From assembly GCF_947496985.1 (NCBI RefSeq), contig NZ_CANMEZ010000006.1, positions 186,001-250,000 of the forward strand: a stretch of DNA of 64,000 nt, given 5' to 3'. This DNA comes from an uncultured Kordia sp. (GTDB lineage: Bacteria; Bacteroidota; Bacteroidia; Flavobacteriales; Flavobacteriaceae). This document shows, one piece after another, positions 1-9,682 of this stretch (position 1 is the first letter of the stretch; every line of letters begins with the position of its first letter). The notes under the pieces are model-generated. The model ran no database searches, had not been told where the DNA came from, and saw nothing but the letters and a program-made list of their open reading frames with translations. Position numbers and translations under genes: made by a program.

Positions 1-1491
1 GATAAAACGAAAGTGGCATTTAGAGCTGGCGCAGTTGATGGAACACAATGGAATGATGCAAATCGCGGATTATATTCATTTGCAGGCGGAAGAAACAATA
101 CGGCAAATGGAGTTGCTTCGACTGCTTTTGGTGTAAATAATCAAGTTGCTGGTTCAAACGCTTTAGTTTTGGGAAGTCAAAATACAGTCAATGGTTCTAA
201 CTCTTTAGTTGCTGGTTCTGGAAATATATCTAGCAATCAAATTAATGCGCAAACGGTATTAGGAAAATGGAATGAAGTTGAAACCGACGCATTGCTTATC
301 ATTGGAAACGGTAGCAATGATGCAACAAGGAAAAATATATTGAGTGTAAAATCTGACGGAAATATCATTGCAAATGATTTAGCTGTGGCTGACATTACAC
401 AACCTAATGCTTTAGTCACAAAAGCTTATGTAGATGCCAACTCAGGAACTGTTAGTACTGGATTAGAACAACTCGATGAAGGTAATGGAAATGGTTGGCG
501 ATTGATTGGACAAGATGCAAACAATTATGGAAATATTGGTTTTAATGCTGTTGATTTTTCTACTAGTACTATATCATCAACTGTACTTGGTACTTCAGGG
601 AATTACGCAGCTGCTTTTGGACTTAATACAAGGGCTTCTGGTAATAGATCTTTTGCATCTGGTCATGATACACAAGCTACAGGTTTAATTTCGACAGCAA
701 TGGGATTAGATAGCGAAGCATCTGGAAGCTACGCAACTGCACTTGGTTGGGATACTACTGCTTCTGGCGTAGCTTCCACTGCTCTTGGTGATGACACAAT
801 AGCCTCAGGTACGGGTTCAACTGCGCTAGGTTCCTTTAATGTAGATGATAGCAACGCAAAGTTTATGGTTGGAAATGGTAGTCTTTCTAATAGAAATACA
901 GCCTTTAAAATAATGAACTCTGGAGTCGTGAATATTGATAATTTAACAGGAACAGGTACACGTAATGTTAGTGTTGATGCAAGTGGAAATCTTTTAGCAA
1001 CAACTACCGAAAAAAGTGAAATTTTAGTCATTAGCCCTTTTGATTTTAATAAAGAAAATATAGTTGGTGGTATTACCATGACTAGACATAGAATTGATGG
1101 TGCTTATATTGACGTACCAGGTGATGTATCAGAAATTTACGCTCCTATACAATTTCCAAAAGATGCTACCATAACTACTGTAGAATTTATTTATACAGAC
1201 TCAAATACAACTACAGGAACCGCATTAGAATTTAGTATCGGATTTCAACAATTTAATGCTTCTAACAATAGTACACAATCCTTTTTTGTGGCTGGAACTC
1301 AATTAAATACTGACAGTTACAGTCCTGCAAACCGAATTGCTACAGCAAACAATGTAAATTTTCCTATCTCAGGATTTAATTCTAGTACGTATAGAGCGTA
1401 TTATGTCCGTATTAAACCCGTTTCAGGCGGTTCTTGGTCTGGAACCTCCGACACAGCCATTCAACAAGTTAGAATACATTACACATATTAA
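1..1491 (+). CDS. YadA-head-type adhesin, 5' partial
   Basis: The frame is open from the first base, so the true start lies outside the window; the GTG at 13 is probably internal. Two stretches carry the short head repeats of trimeric autotransporter adhesins (STAFGV, STAMGL, ATALGW, STALGD, STALGS, about 14 residues apart), which fold as a left-handed beta roll. The last ~150 residues are Thr/Ser/Asn-rich and beta-like without a recognised domain. There is no YadA membrane anchor and no T9SS tail, so the visible part is probably a surface or shed stalk/head protein. The next gene starts 10 bases later, suggesting co-transcription. The family call is firm for the repeats and open for the whole protein. 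Confidence 0.8.
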   Translation, partial: DKTKVAFRAGAVDGTQWNDANRGLYSFAGGRNNTANGVASTAFGVNNQVAGSNALVLGSQNTVNGSNSLVAGSGNISSNQINAQTVLGKWNEVETDALLIIGNGSNDATRKNILSVKSDGNIIANDLAVADITQPNALVTKAYVDANSGTVSTGLEQLDEGNGNGWRLIGQDANNYGNIGFNAVDFSTSTISSTVLGTSGNYAAAFGLNTRASGNRSFASGHDTQATGLISTAMGLDSEASGSYATALGWDTTASGVASTALGDDTIASGTGSTALGSFNVDDSNAKFMVGNGSLSNRNTAFKIMNSGVVNIDNLTGTGTRNVSVDASGNLLATTTEKSEILVISPFDFNKENIVGGITMTRHRIDGAYIDVPGDVSEIYAPIQFPKDATITTVEFIYTDSNTTTGTALEFSIGFQQFNASNNSTQSFFVAGTQLNTDSYSPANRIATANNVNFPISGFNSSTYRAYYVRIKPVSGGSWSGTSDTAIQQVRIHYTY

Positions 1492-1501
1492 AAACAAGAT
1501 T

Positions 1502-2464
1502 ATGAAATATTTAAAATTCATCGTTTTATTGTGCAGTAGTATTGGTTTTAGTCAAATTTTAGAACGAAGTTCCTTAGATTCTGGAGGCGCATCAAGTACA
1601 GTTTCTAATTTACAACTAATCTATAGTATTGGTGAAACTAACATTCAGGAACGCTCTGGAAGCTTTCAAGTTTCTGAAGGTTTCATAACTCCAAATTTTA
1701 AAATTAAAATAAGCCCAATTGTTTTTTTACAAGGCCCTTTAGTAAACCCAAGTAGTGCTGGTTTAATGAATGATGCTTTGCGCTCAAATAATTACATCCC
1801 AACTACAAGTCCTTATGCAGATAATGCTACTGTAGATGCTTCCGTATTTACCGTGACAGGCAGCAATGCTATTGTAGATTGGGTTTGGATAGAGTTAAGA
1901 CAAGAAAATGATACTTTAAAAATAGTAACATCAAGATCAGCATTATTACAACGTGATGGAGATGTCGTAGCATTAGACGGCAGCTCTACATTGGTATTAA
2001 ATGTAGCACCTGGCAATCACCATGTAGTTATGAAACATCGTAATCATTTGAGTGTAATGTCTGCGAATCCAATTACACTTTCCGAAGCTACCACAACTAT
2101 AGTCAATTTTACAGATAGCATGTTCTCAACTTTTGGATCTAATGCACAAGTACAACTAGCAAATAATGTTATGGCACTTTGGACAGGAAATGTAAATGGA
2201 GATGACATTATACAATATTCTGGGACTAATCCAGATGTTCCTAGCATTTTATCAGAAGTATTAAATGACTCAGGTAATTTCCTCAATTTCCCAACATATG
2301 TCGTGAACGGATATAACATTCATGATATTAATATGGATGGTAAAACACAATACACAGGAACCGAACCAGATTCTCCTTTAATTCTTCAAAACATATTAGC
2401 GCATCCAGGAAATTTTCTAAACTTTAGCACCTATCAAATACAAGAACAATTACCTGAAAACTAA
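1502..2464 (+). CDS. Secreted protein with two dockerin-like repeats
   Basis: 320 residues. I chose the ATG at 1502 because it begins a clean signal peptide (MKYLKFIVLLCSSIGFSQ); upstream in-frame codons overlap the preceding gene. The mature N-terminus has the SIGE-containing segment seen at the start of many flavobacterial secreted proteins. The C-terminal third has two similar units, each with an Asp/Asn-rich loop (VNGDD; INMDGK) followed by QYSGTNPD or QYTGTEPD and then GNFLNF, which resembles calcium-binding dockerin-type loops. There is no obvious C-terminal sorting domain. It probably works with the adhesin encoded just upstream. The exact role is unknown. Confidence 0.75.
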   Translation: MKYLKFIVLLCSSIGFSQILERSSLDSGGASSTVSNLQLIYSIGETNIQERSGSFQVSEGFITPNFKIKISPIVFLQGPLVNPSSAGLMNDALRSNNYIPTTSPYADNATVDASVFTVTGSNAIVDWVWIELRQENDTLKIVTSRSALLQRDGDVVALDGSSTLVLNVAPGNHHVVMKHRNHLSVMSANPITLSEATTTIVNFTDSMFSTFGSNAQVQLANNVMALWTGNVNGDDIIQYSGTNPDVPSILSEVLNDSGNFLNFPTYVVNGYNIHDINMDGKTQYTGTEPDSPLILQNILAHPGNFLNFSTYQIQEQLPEN

Positions 2465-2692
2465 ATTATAGTATAAAACAGTTCCTATTATTAAAAACTA
2501 GCAATGTCGGATTTTTACGTTTCGAATTGTTATACTTATGGACGGTTGTGAATCAAACACATACGATTCATTTACCGTTCATATAAAATTTAACGCCATT
2601 CATACATCAAAAGTGCAATCTCACAAATAAATTGCATGTGGTTCAGGTAACTTTATGTAAATTGGATGAGATTCCCTAAAATAACTCAGTAA

Positions 2693-5473
2693 GTGAAAAA
2701 AATTATACTCTGTATTATTATTTCATGTTTCTTTTCTTCGTCGCAAATTCTGTATGCGCAAGAAACCGTAAAAACGATGCTCAATACGACCAAAGAAGTA
2801 TACAATGCAGGTCAGTATAAAGAATCGTTAGCTTACGCTGAAAAAGCTATTGATACACTTGCTAAAGATGTAACACAATTAGATAGTATGTCTAGTGCAC
2901 AACTTTACTTTTACAAAGGCGCTTCCGAATATTATATAAAACGTTTTGATGTGTCGATTGCTTCTTACAACAAAGCAATTTCTTTATGTCCATCTTCTGA
3001 TAAAGGACTCAATTTTAAAGCCGAATTGTATTATGAACGTGCTTTTTCAGAATATGAATTAAGCGCATACATAACATCATACGAAAGCTCTAAAAAAGCA
3101 GCATTATTAATGGAAAGTGTCGTAAACCCGAATTACGATTACTTAATTTCAATATATGCAGATATTGCAGGTTCAGTTGCACGTTTGGGCTTTATTGATG
3201 AAGCAAAAAATCATCTTGCCAAAGCGGAATCATTATATAAAGAGCATAAAAATAACATGGTAAGCGATCCGAAAGAAGTTTCTAAACCGGTGCTTTTTCA
3301 TTACAAAGCGATTGAAATTATCAATAAGAAATCTGTTTTGACAGCAAAAGATATCTCGTATGCCACTGAGAAAATTCAACGACTAAGTCAAAAACGACTC
3401 AATACTCCAGAAAAACGCATGTACGCTGTTAGTTTAAATATGTTAGGCGATTTTTATTTACGAAAAGATACTGTTACTGCTAGCGATTGCGATATGGCGC
3501 ATTACTACCTAAACAAAGCACTACAAAACTTAAATCAACAGAAATATAAAACGCATTTGTTTCAATTCAAATTTAATCAGGTGAAAGCGTTTACCTTCCA
3601 AAACAAGCCGCAAAAAGCCTTAACCTTATTAAACTCCTTATTAGGAAGTATCGCTGAGAAAGATGAATTTCACTCCTATTTTGAAGCTGAGAAAACTTCT
3701 GTTTTACTTGCGTTGGATCGAAAAGAAGAAGCTGTTCAAACTTTAAAGAAGTCAATTGCGGCAATTCATCATGGAGAGGATATTTTAAAACCAGATTTTT
3801 CTAATTTTGTCCCAAGTTACGATCTAAATGAAACTGGTTTGTTAGTAGAAATGGCAGATAAAATCATTAAAAAATATCCTAAAGATGCAACTGTACTTTC
3901 TCTTGGCGCGAAAATGTATAGATTAGGTTTAATACAGTTTGAAAACTGTTATCGTGAAGAATTGTTTAATGACAAACTCACAAAGTATTACCAAACTGCA
4001 ATTGGTGGAATATTAAAACTCAAAAAATTAGGTTATGGTCACCATGAATTTAAACTAGATGCATTATTGAACAGCATGGAAATGATCGAAAACAGATTGG
4101 CTTGGAAGAAATTTCGTCAAAGCAGATTGTTGAATGGTTCCAAGGTTTCTGATGATATATTGCAACAAGAACAAACTATTAGAAAAGCATTGGTCGCTGC
4201 TAAACGCAGGAAAGATACTACTACCATTTTTGACTACAATAAAAAGTTAGCACAACAATTGGAAACACTAAAACAAGAGTTTCCAGAGATTGCAAACTTT
4301 GCTTTTGATCGTTTTGACATCAAGGCTATTCAAAAAAGCATGCCAATCCATAAAGTAATTGTAAAGTATAAAAAGATTGGAAAACGGCTATTTGTATTTA
4401 AAATCACGAAAGGTGATATTCGTTTTTATGAATTAGATGCTTCAAAAAACATATTGACTGCGGTAGAAACCTATTATAATCAAATTAGTGAACAAGGAGA
4501 AAATAAAACAATGGCAAACAGCTTGTTTACGACTCTATTTCCTTTTGATATCAATCAGTTCTCGGAACTTACAATCATTCCTGATCAAGCCCTACATTAT
4601 TTACCTTTTGAAACCTTAATTACAAATCAAGAATCGTATTTAATTGAAGAAGCAATGATCAATTATGCGACACATTTAGTATTTGTAAACCATACAAAAC
4701 ACGCCAATCAAGGCATTAAAAATGACGAAATCATTGTATTTACGCCAACATATGAAACTGAAGTAACAACTGCGGAAGGAATTGCTTTCCGAGATCAGAA
4801 TTACCGCTTACTTGGAGCAGAAAATGAATCCAAATCGTTGGCTGCTATCTTTCCTAGTCGATTGTTTGAATCTGTTTTAGCTACCAAAGACAATTTCATT
4901 ACCTATTCGCGTGAAGCAAAAATTATTCATCTTGCCATGCATGCCAATATCAATAACGAAATTCCAGAATTGAGTCACTTAGTATTCAATGAAAATGGCA
5001 TCGATTCTAAAATGTATTTGGAAGAATTATACGGATTGCATTTAAATGCTGATTTAGCAGTTTTAAGTGCTTGTAATACAGGAAAAGGCATCTTAGATTC
5101 GTCCAAAGGTATGGTTTCATTAAACAGAGCATTTACCTTGGCAGGTGTTCCGTCCACTTTAGCGAGTTTATGGGAAGTTCCTGATAATGTAACACAAAAA
5201 ATCATGGTTGATTTCTATCAAAATTTAAAAGATGGGCAATCAAAATCAATGGCATTACGAAACGCAAAGCTAAAGTATCTTAAAACAACAACTGACGCCA
5301 ATTTTCAGCTTCCATTCTATTGGGCTGGTTTTGTATTACATGGCGATCCAACACCTATTCTTATGGAAAATTCATGCACATCTTTCATTATTGTAATGTC
5401 TTTATTAGTAGCTATTATCATTGCAATTATTGTCGTTAGAAGAATTAAAACCAATACATTGAAGTTATTTTAA
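2693..5473 (+). CDS. Exported TPR-CHAT domain protein
   Basis: 926 residues, GTG start. An N-terminal signal peptide (residues 1-22) is followed by a helical TPR-like region (about 30-480), then a CHAT domain (about 590-890), a caspase-like peptidase fold. The catalytic dyad is visible: His750 in HLAMHA and Cys794 in LSACNTG. A hydrophobic segment near 898-916 followed by RRIK suggests a C-terminal membrane anchor. CHAT proteins often act as proteases in signalling or immunity, but a signal peptide plus anchor puts this one in the envelope. It stands alone; I see no obvious substrate gene beside it. Confidence 0.88.
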   Translation: MKKIILCIIISCFFSSSQILYAQETVKTMLNTTKEVYNAGQYKESLAYAEKAIDTLAKDVTQLDSMSSAQLYFYKGASEYYIKRFDVSIASYNKAISLCPSSDKGLNFKAELYYERAFSEYELSAYITSYESSKKAALLMESVVNPNYDYLISIYADIAGSVARLGFIDEAKNHLAKAESLYKEHKNNMVSDPKEVSKPVLFHYKAIEIINKKSVLTAKDISYATEKIQRLSQKRLNTPEKRMYAVSLNMLGDFYLRKDTVTASDCDMAHYYLNKALQNLNQQKYKTHLFQFKFNQVKAFTFQNKPQKALTLLNSLLGSIAEKDEFHSYFEAEKTSVLLALDRKEEAVQTLKKSIAAIHHGEDILKPDFSNFVPSYDLNETGLLVEMADKIIKKYPKDATVLSLGAKMYRLGLIQFENCYREELFNDKLTKYYQTAIGGILKLKKLGYGHHEFKLDALLNSMEMIENRLAWKKFRQSRLLNGSKVSDDILQQEQTIRKALVAAKRRKDTTTIFDYNKKLAQQLETLKQEFPEIANFAFDRFDIKAIQKSMPIHKVIVKYKKIGKRLFVFKITKGDIRFYELDASKNILTAVETYYNQISEQGENKTMANSLFTTLFPFDINQFSELTIIPDQALHYLPFETLITNQESYLIEEAMINYATHLVFVNHTKHANQGIKNDEIIVFTPTYETEVTTAEGIAFRDQNYRLLGAENESKSLAAIFPSRLFESVLATKDNFITYSREAKIIHLAMHANINNEIPELSHLVFNENGIDSKMYLEELYGLHLNADLAVLSACNTGKGILDSSKGMVSLNRAFTLAGVPSTLASLWEVPDNVTQKIMVDFYQNLKDGQSKSMALRNAKLKYLKTTTDANFQLPFYWAGFVLHGDPTPILMENSCTSFIIVMSLLVAIIIAIIVVRRIKTNTLKLF

Positions 5474-5654
5474 CTCTTAAACGAAATAAATCTAAAAATT
5501 AAAAATCACTTCTAACAACATCTATAATTTGTTGTTTGCTTTGTGACTATTGGAGAAATACTACAAGTTCTTCAAAACTCTGGTTTTATTTATTAATTTA
5601 GCTTTTAGTCAACATAACTAGAAACTTACACATTATACCGTAAATCAAAACCAA

Positions 5655-6221
5655 ATGATTGATCAAATCGCAGAAGTACCAATGTTTATTGGGAAAAATA
5701 TTATCGGAAATATTTTTATAGGTATTGCATTAATTATTCTAGTAAGACTCATTTTTAAAGAAAAAATAGAAACTAAAATATCCTTAGAACTTATACGATG
5801 GATTGTAATTATTTACTGTGTTATAACTTGTATTAGTTGGCTACTCTTACTCATATTTCCATATTCAGAAAAATATGCATTTCTGGAAAGAGCTACAGGT
5901 CCATATGCTTGGGCATATGGGTTAATGCTTCTATTAAATTGTGTTTTTCCATTGATACTTCTGAGTAAAAACATTGGAAAGAGAATTTATATTGTATTTT
6001 TTATCACCTTATTTATGAACGTAGGTTGGATTTTTGAATATCTTGTTATAGCTGTAGCTAGTTTTCATAGAGATTATTATAATAGTAGCTACACAGATTT
6101 TATACTAAATAATAGGCAAATCAATGCGTTGGTAAAAGGTTTCTTCATTGGCATCGTTTTCCTAATTCTTGGAAATGGAATTAAGAAGTGGAAAAATAAC
6201 AATCAACAACAATTCGTATAA
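5655..6221 (+). CDS. Multi-pass membrane protein, unknown function
   Basis: 188 residues with about five predicted membrane segments (near 15-34, 46-68, 85-103, 108-135 and 160-176) and a short basic C-terminal tail. There is no signal peptide cleavage site and no recognised motif. The VOC-fold gene starts 21 bases downstream, so the two are probably co-transcribed. The function cannot be read from the sequence. Confidence 0.65.
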   Translation: MIDQIAEVPMFIGKNIIGNIFIGIALIILVRLIFKEKIETKISLELIRWIVIIYCVITCISWLLLLIFPYSEKYAFLERATGPYAWAYGLMLLLNCVFPLILLSKNIGKRIYIVFFITLFMNVGWIFEYLVIAVASFHRDYYNSSYTDFILNNRQINALVKGFFIGIVFLILGNGIKKWKNNNQQQFV

Positions 6222-6242
6222 TTTGAAAAAATAAAAACAGAT

Positions 6243-6704
6243 ATGATTAAAGGACTTTATGAAACTCATTTATTTGTTGAAGACCTTGAACGCTCAATTG
6301 AGTTTTATTCAAAGGCACTCGGATTGAAACTATGTCGTTTTGGAGCAGAACGTAGAACAGCCTTTTTTTGGATTGGAGAAGATAAACGGTTTATGCTCGG
6401 TTTATGGGAAAAACCAAAAGAAGAGATTGATATTCGTCATTTTGCTTTTGAATGTGAGCCTGAATGGATTTTACATGAATCTGTCAATTTTCTAAAGTCT
6501 CGTAATATAACATGTTGGAATTTTTTACAGAACGAAAAAGAACAACCAATGGTGTTTTGTTGGATGCCAGCAATATCTATATATTTCAGTGATCCAGATG
6601 GACATGAACTTGAATTCATTGGAGTTTTACCTGGCAAAACTAAACCTGATTCAGAAAAACGAGTCGTTACCTATGAAGAATGGCTTCAGATAAAAGATCA
6701 ATAA
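6243..6704 (+). CDS. VOC family (glyoxalase/dioxygenase fold) protein
   Basis: 153 residues, one full VOC module with the beta-alpha-beta-beta-beta pattern twice. The opening segment (ETHLFVEDLERSIEFYSKAL) and the closing SDPDGHELEFIG are typical of the glyoxalase/bleomycin-resistance superfamily. His9 and the Glu in HELEF are likely metal ligands. Members include glyoxalases, fosfomycin thiol transferases and ring-cleaving dioxygenases; nothing here singles out a substrate. It lies just downstream of a membrane protein gene and convergent to a T9SS cargo gene. Confidence 0.85.
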   Translation: MIKGLYETHLFVEDLERSIEFYSKALGLKLCRFGAERRTAFFWIGEDKRFMLGLWEKPKEEIDIRHFAFECEPEWILHESVNFLKSRNITCWNFLQNEKEQPMVFCWMPAISIYFSDPDGHELEFIGVLPGKTKPDSEKRVVTYEEWLQIKDQ

Positions 6705-6807
6705 GGAACATCATAACTATATAGTATTATTTTATAAAAAAGATGGAATTAACTATCTAAATAGCTAATCCCACCATATTGTATTTTCAAATTTGAATGA
6801 TTATTGC

Positions 6808-9372
6808 TTATTCAATAATAACTCTTTTTGTAATTGTTCCTTGATTTGTTATAAAATTAAATAGATAGAAACCTTTTGGCAAATCTAGTGATACATCAAA
6901 ATCTAAAACTTTAGTATTTACTTTTTCTTTTTTAATTGTTTTCACTAATAAACCATCTATTCTATAAATGTTTAATTCAATTGGCGAATCACCATTCGTA
7001 TCTACCTGAATGTTCATTTGTCCTTTATTTGGGTTTGGTGTAATAGACACTCTCTTTTTAGGATCTCTCTCAGAACATTTTGGTGCAAAAACAGTCGTCT
7101 CATACCTACGACAACTTGAATCAACTACACCAGTTGGCGAAATATACATTACCCAAGAAGGATCATTTATACTAATTGGCCCAAATTGTATACCTGTTGT
7201 ATTTCCTGTCCCTGTATATGATATTTGTTGATAATTTGGATAACCAATCAATTGCCAAGCCACTCCATTTGTTCCTAATACGTCAACAGTAATATAGTAA
7301 TAATCGTCACTTGGATCATTAGGAGTCCCATTATCATTACAATCACTTGTAACAACATTAGCACTTATATTACAAGAGAAATTACACGATTCTGGCGCTA
7401 GTACAGAAACATCTACAAAACATTCAGGATCATTATTTAATTTAACCCAAAACCATTCTACTTGATTAGATACAAGATAATTATTACCAAGATCTACATT
7501 ATTCTCATCTCCATTTCCAAAATAAATAACATTCATATTACTATTAAGTACCATCCATGGTTCTCCTTGTGTGTTAAAGACATCTAATATAATATTATAG
7601 TAATCGTCACTTGGATCATTAGGAGTCCCATTATCATTACACGAACCTACAGAAGTTAACACTTCTAATGTACATTCTTGTTCAGAACAAGCTTCAGGTA
7701 CATTTATAGTAATTATAGTTTTACAGTCATTATCTTCCTTATCAAAAATAGTAACATCGACGGAAGCGTTATAATTTAAGATATTACCCATTGGAACAGT
7801 TACCGTATTTCCATAAGCCACAGACTGAGTTAGTATGCCATTTGCTACCCAGAATCCAGTGTTTGTAGAGCTTGTTACTGTAAGATCAAAAGACCAAGTA
7901 TCATCACTAGGATCTGGAGTTCCTTGATCGTCACACACAATATTTGTAGCATTGGCTTCTATTTTACAACAATCAGGATTGTCAAAAATAAAATCGTTAT
8001 TACTTCCTGGCGTTGTATGTGTTTCACTAGTTTGCTGTATTCCGTTAGCTATATTAAATTCCGCATTTGCTCTAAAATCATATCCGCCAGTTTGAGTACC
8101 GAAATCATTTGCTGTTACATTAAAACAGTATGTATTTCCTGTTATTGTCGGATTTACTAAAGTATTAACTACAGAACCATTTTGAAGAATGTCTAAGGTA
8201 ATACTATTTACGGTTCCTTGCACGCCTTCAAACACAGGTAATTCAAATGTACCACATACATCAAAAGGTAATTCTTGACAAGGGTCTAATGGATTAATAT
8301 CAATACTTCCTTCTGGTCCTCCAATACAGCTTTCTATACAAATATCATCTACATATGCATATCCATAATGAGCACCTGCGCCACAATCAGTCATAATAAA
8401 TTCTAAAGTAATTACATCACCTACATTTCCAGAAACTTCTAACTCAGCACAAGTCCAATCTTTCCATAAAACATCACGTAAATTACTACAACCGTTAGGA
8501 GTTGGTTTAATTCTATTAAAAAATGGATTATTATTTGGATTTGAGATTACACAAATTCTGTCAAACTCAGTTTGATTTGCATCCAAAGCACGTGCAATAA
8601 AAAATGGATTTTGTCCAGGATGATCTGGAAATTCAGATACCAAAGCATAGGTAAATAAGATTGTTTGTGTTCCTGCTTTACTAAGCGTAACTGTTTTTAT
8701 TAATCTATTAATTCCATGATCTGGTCTACAAGCTCCAATAGGGGAAGTTGGATTCACTAATTTTTTTGGACTGTTAATTCTTGCTGCATACATTCCTGAG
8801 TGTACCATATTTAATTGCGCTCCACTTTGTAACACAATAGGGTCATATCCTTGACTTACAATCATAAAGTTATCTACATTTGGATTACTCATAGTATCAG
8901 GAACCCAATTGTAACTTCCAAAACCAGTTACTGGTATTGCTTCACATTCACCAACTTTATAACCTCCTGAACTTCCAAACGCAGATTCTCCTTCATAAAA
9001 ATCAAAGTTTCCTAATTCAAAATCACCGTTTTCACATAAAGATGCAGGTGCTGCTTTGTACAATTCTCGTTCTTTTGGATTTTCTACAAAGTATTTATAC
9101 CTTAAATATCCTTTTTTATACGATTGAATATGAACATCTTGTGCTGCTTTAGATAGTTTTCCAAAAGCTAATTCATGTTCTCCATGATTAAAGTTACTTA
9201 TGAACTTTTCTAATTCGGCTTGCGGTATAGGTTTCGCAAGATTTGTTTCAATGTAAGTTTTAACTCTTTTTTCGTGTGCTGCCATTGCTTTATCATCAGT
9301 TACCTGAGAAAAAACATAGTTAGTATTCCCTATACAAAAAAGGAATATCACCATCGTAATAATTTGTTTCAT
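6808..9372 (-). CDS. T9SS-exported multidomain protein with sorting tail
   Basis: 854 residues. A signal peptide (MKQIITMVIFLFCIGNTNYVFSQ, first 23 residues) precedes a large extracellular part with a lectin/CUB-like beta region around residues 110-350. The middle contains ~100-residue units, two with the identical stretch CNDNGTPNDPSDDYY and a third diverged. The last ~75 residues are a type A T9SS sorting domain (SITPNPNKGQ ... GFYLFNF ... KRVIIE), which predicts export across the outer membrane and surface attachment or release. It is convergent with the VOC gene. Adhesion or matrix binding is a guess; there is no catalytic motif. Confidence 0.85.
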   Translation of the reverse strand: MKQIITMVIFLFCIGNTNYVFSQVTDDKAMAAHEKRVKTYIETNLAKPIPQAELEKFISNFNHGEHELAFGKLSKAAQDVHIQSYKKGYLRYKYFVENPKERELYKAAPASLCENGDFELGNFDFYEGESAFGSSGGYKVGECEAIPVTGFGSYNWVPDTMSNPNVDNFMIVSQGYDPIVLQSGAQLNMVHSGMYAARINSPKKLVNPTSPIGACRPDHGINRLIKTVTLSKAGTQTILFTYALVSEFPDHPGQNPFFIARALDANQTEFDRICVISNPNNNPFFNRIKPTPNGCSNLRDVLWKDWTCAELEVSGNVGDVITLEFIMTDCGAGAHYGYAYVDDICIESCIGGPEGSIDINPLDPCQELPFDVCGTFELPVFEGVQGTVNSITLDILQNGSVVNTLVNPTITGNTYCFNVTANDFGTQTGGYDFRANAEFNIANGIQQTSETHTTPGSNNDFIFDNPDCCKIEANATNIVCDDQGTPDPSDDTWSFDLTVTSSTNTGFWVANGILTQSVAYGNTVTVPMGNILNYNASVDVTIFDKEDNDCKTIITINVPEACSEQECTLEVLTSVGSCNDNGTPNDPSDDYYNIILDVFNTQGEPWMVLNSNMNVIYFGNGDENNVDLGNNYLVSNQVEWFWVKLNNDPECFVDVSVLAPESCNFSCNISANVVTSDCNDNGTPNDPSDDYYYITVDVLGTNGVAWQLIGYPNYQQISYTGTGNTTGIQFGPISINDPSWVMYISPTGVVDSSCRRYETTVFAPKCSERDPKKRVSITPNPNKGQMNIQVDTNGDSPIELNIYRIDGLLVKTIKKEKVNTKVLDFDVSLDLPKGFYLFNFITNQGTITKRVIIE

Positions 9373-9682
9373 GATTAAAATAATTTATAATATTAATTCC
9401 TACTCTATTCTTTTTTAGGCTTTTCGGATGACACCCGTTTTTTAGTTGTTTTGAATGCTTATTAACTACCTAAACAAAACAACAAGCAAAAACAACACAT
9501 GTCAATGAAAGCCTGTTGGAATTCAGTGAATTACTACTTCAATTCCGTGAATTATCTGAAAATTCTCATAAAGACTTAGCAGTTGGAATCATTTTGATAC
9601 TCTATAAAATCCATCAAATCTTTTATACTGTGTTAAAGCATATGGCAGTATCATCGTTTTTAAATATCTTTATAAAAAAACC
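9373..9682. promoter_or_regulatory. Divergent intergenic region with twin palindromes
   Basis: This 310-base gap lies between the divergent T9SS cargo gene and a lipoprotein gene, so both promoters should be here. I see no full TAnnTTTG box. Two 14-base copies of an AATTC(A/C)GTGAATTA element sit at 9520-9533 and 9541-9554. The first contains the palindrome AATTCA-G-TGAATT, and the copies are 21 bases apart, about two helical turns, as for a dimeric regulator's operators. No small gene was recognised. Confidence 0.35.

Noticed and set aside
729-1079. 116-codon minus-strand frame in the adhesin
   Set aside because: A shadow of the adhesin repeats; no supporting features.
7301-7641. Target-site duplication or transposon ends
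   Set aside because: The copies are direct, in frame and code for matching protein units.
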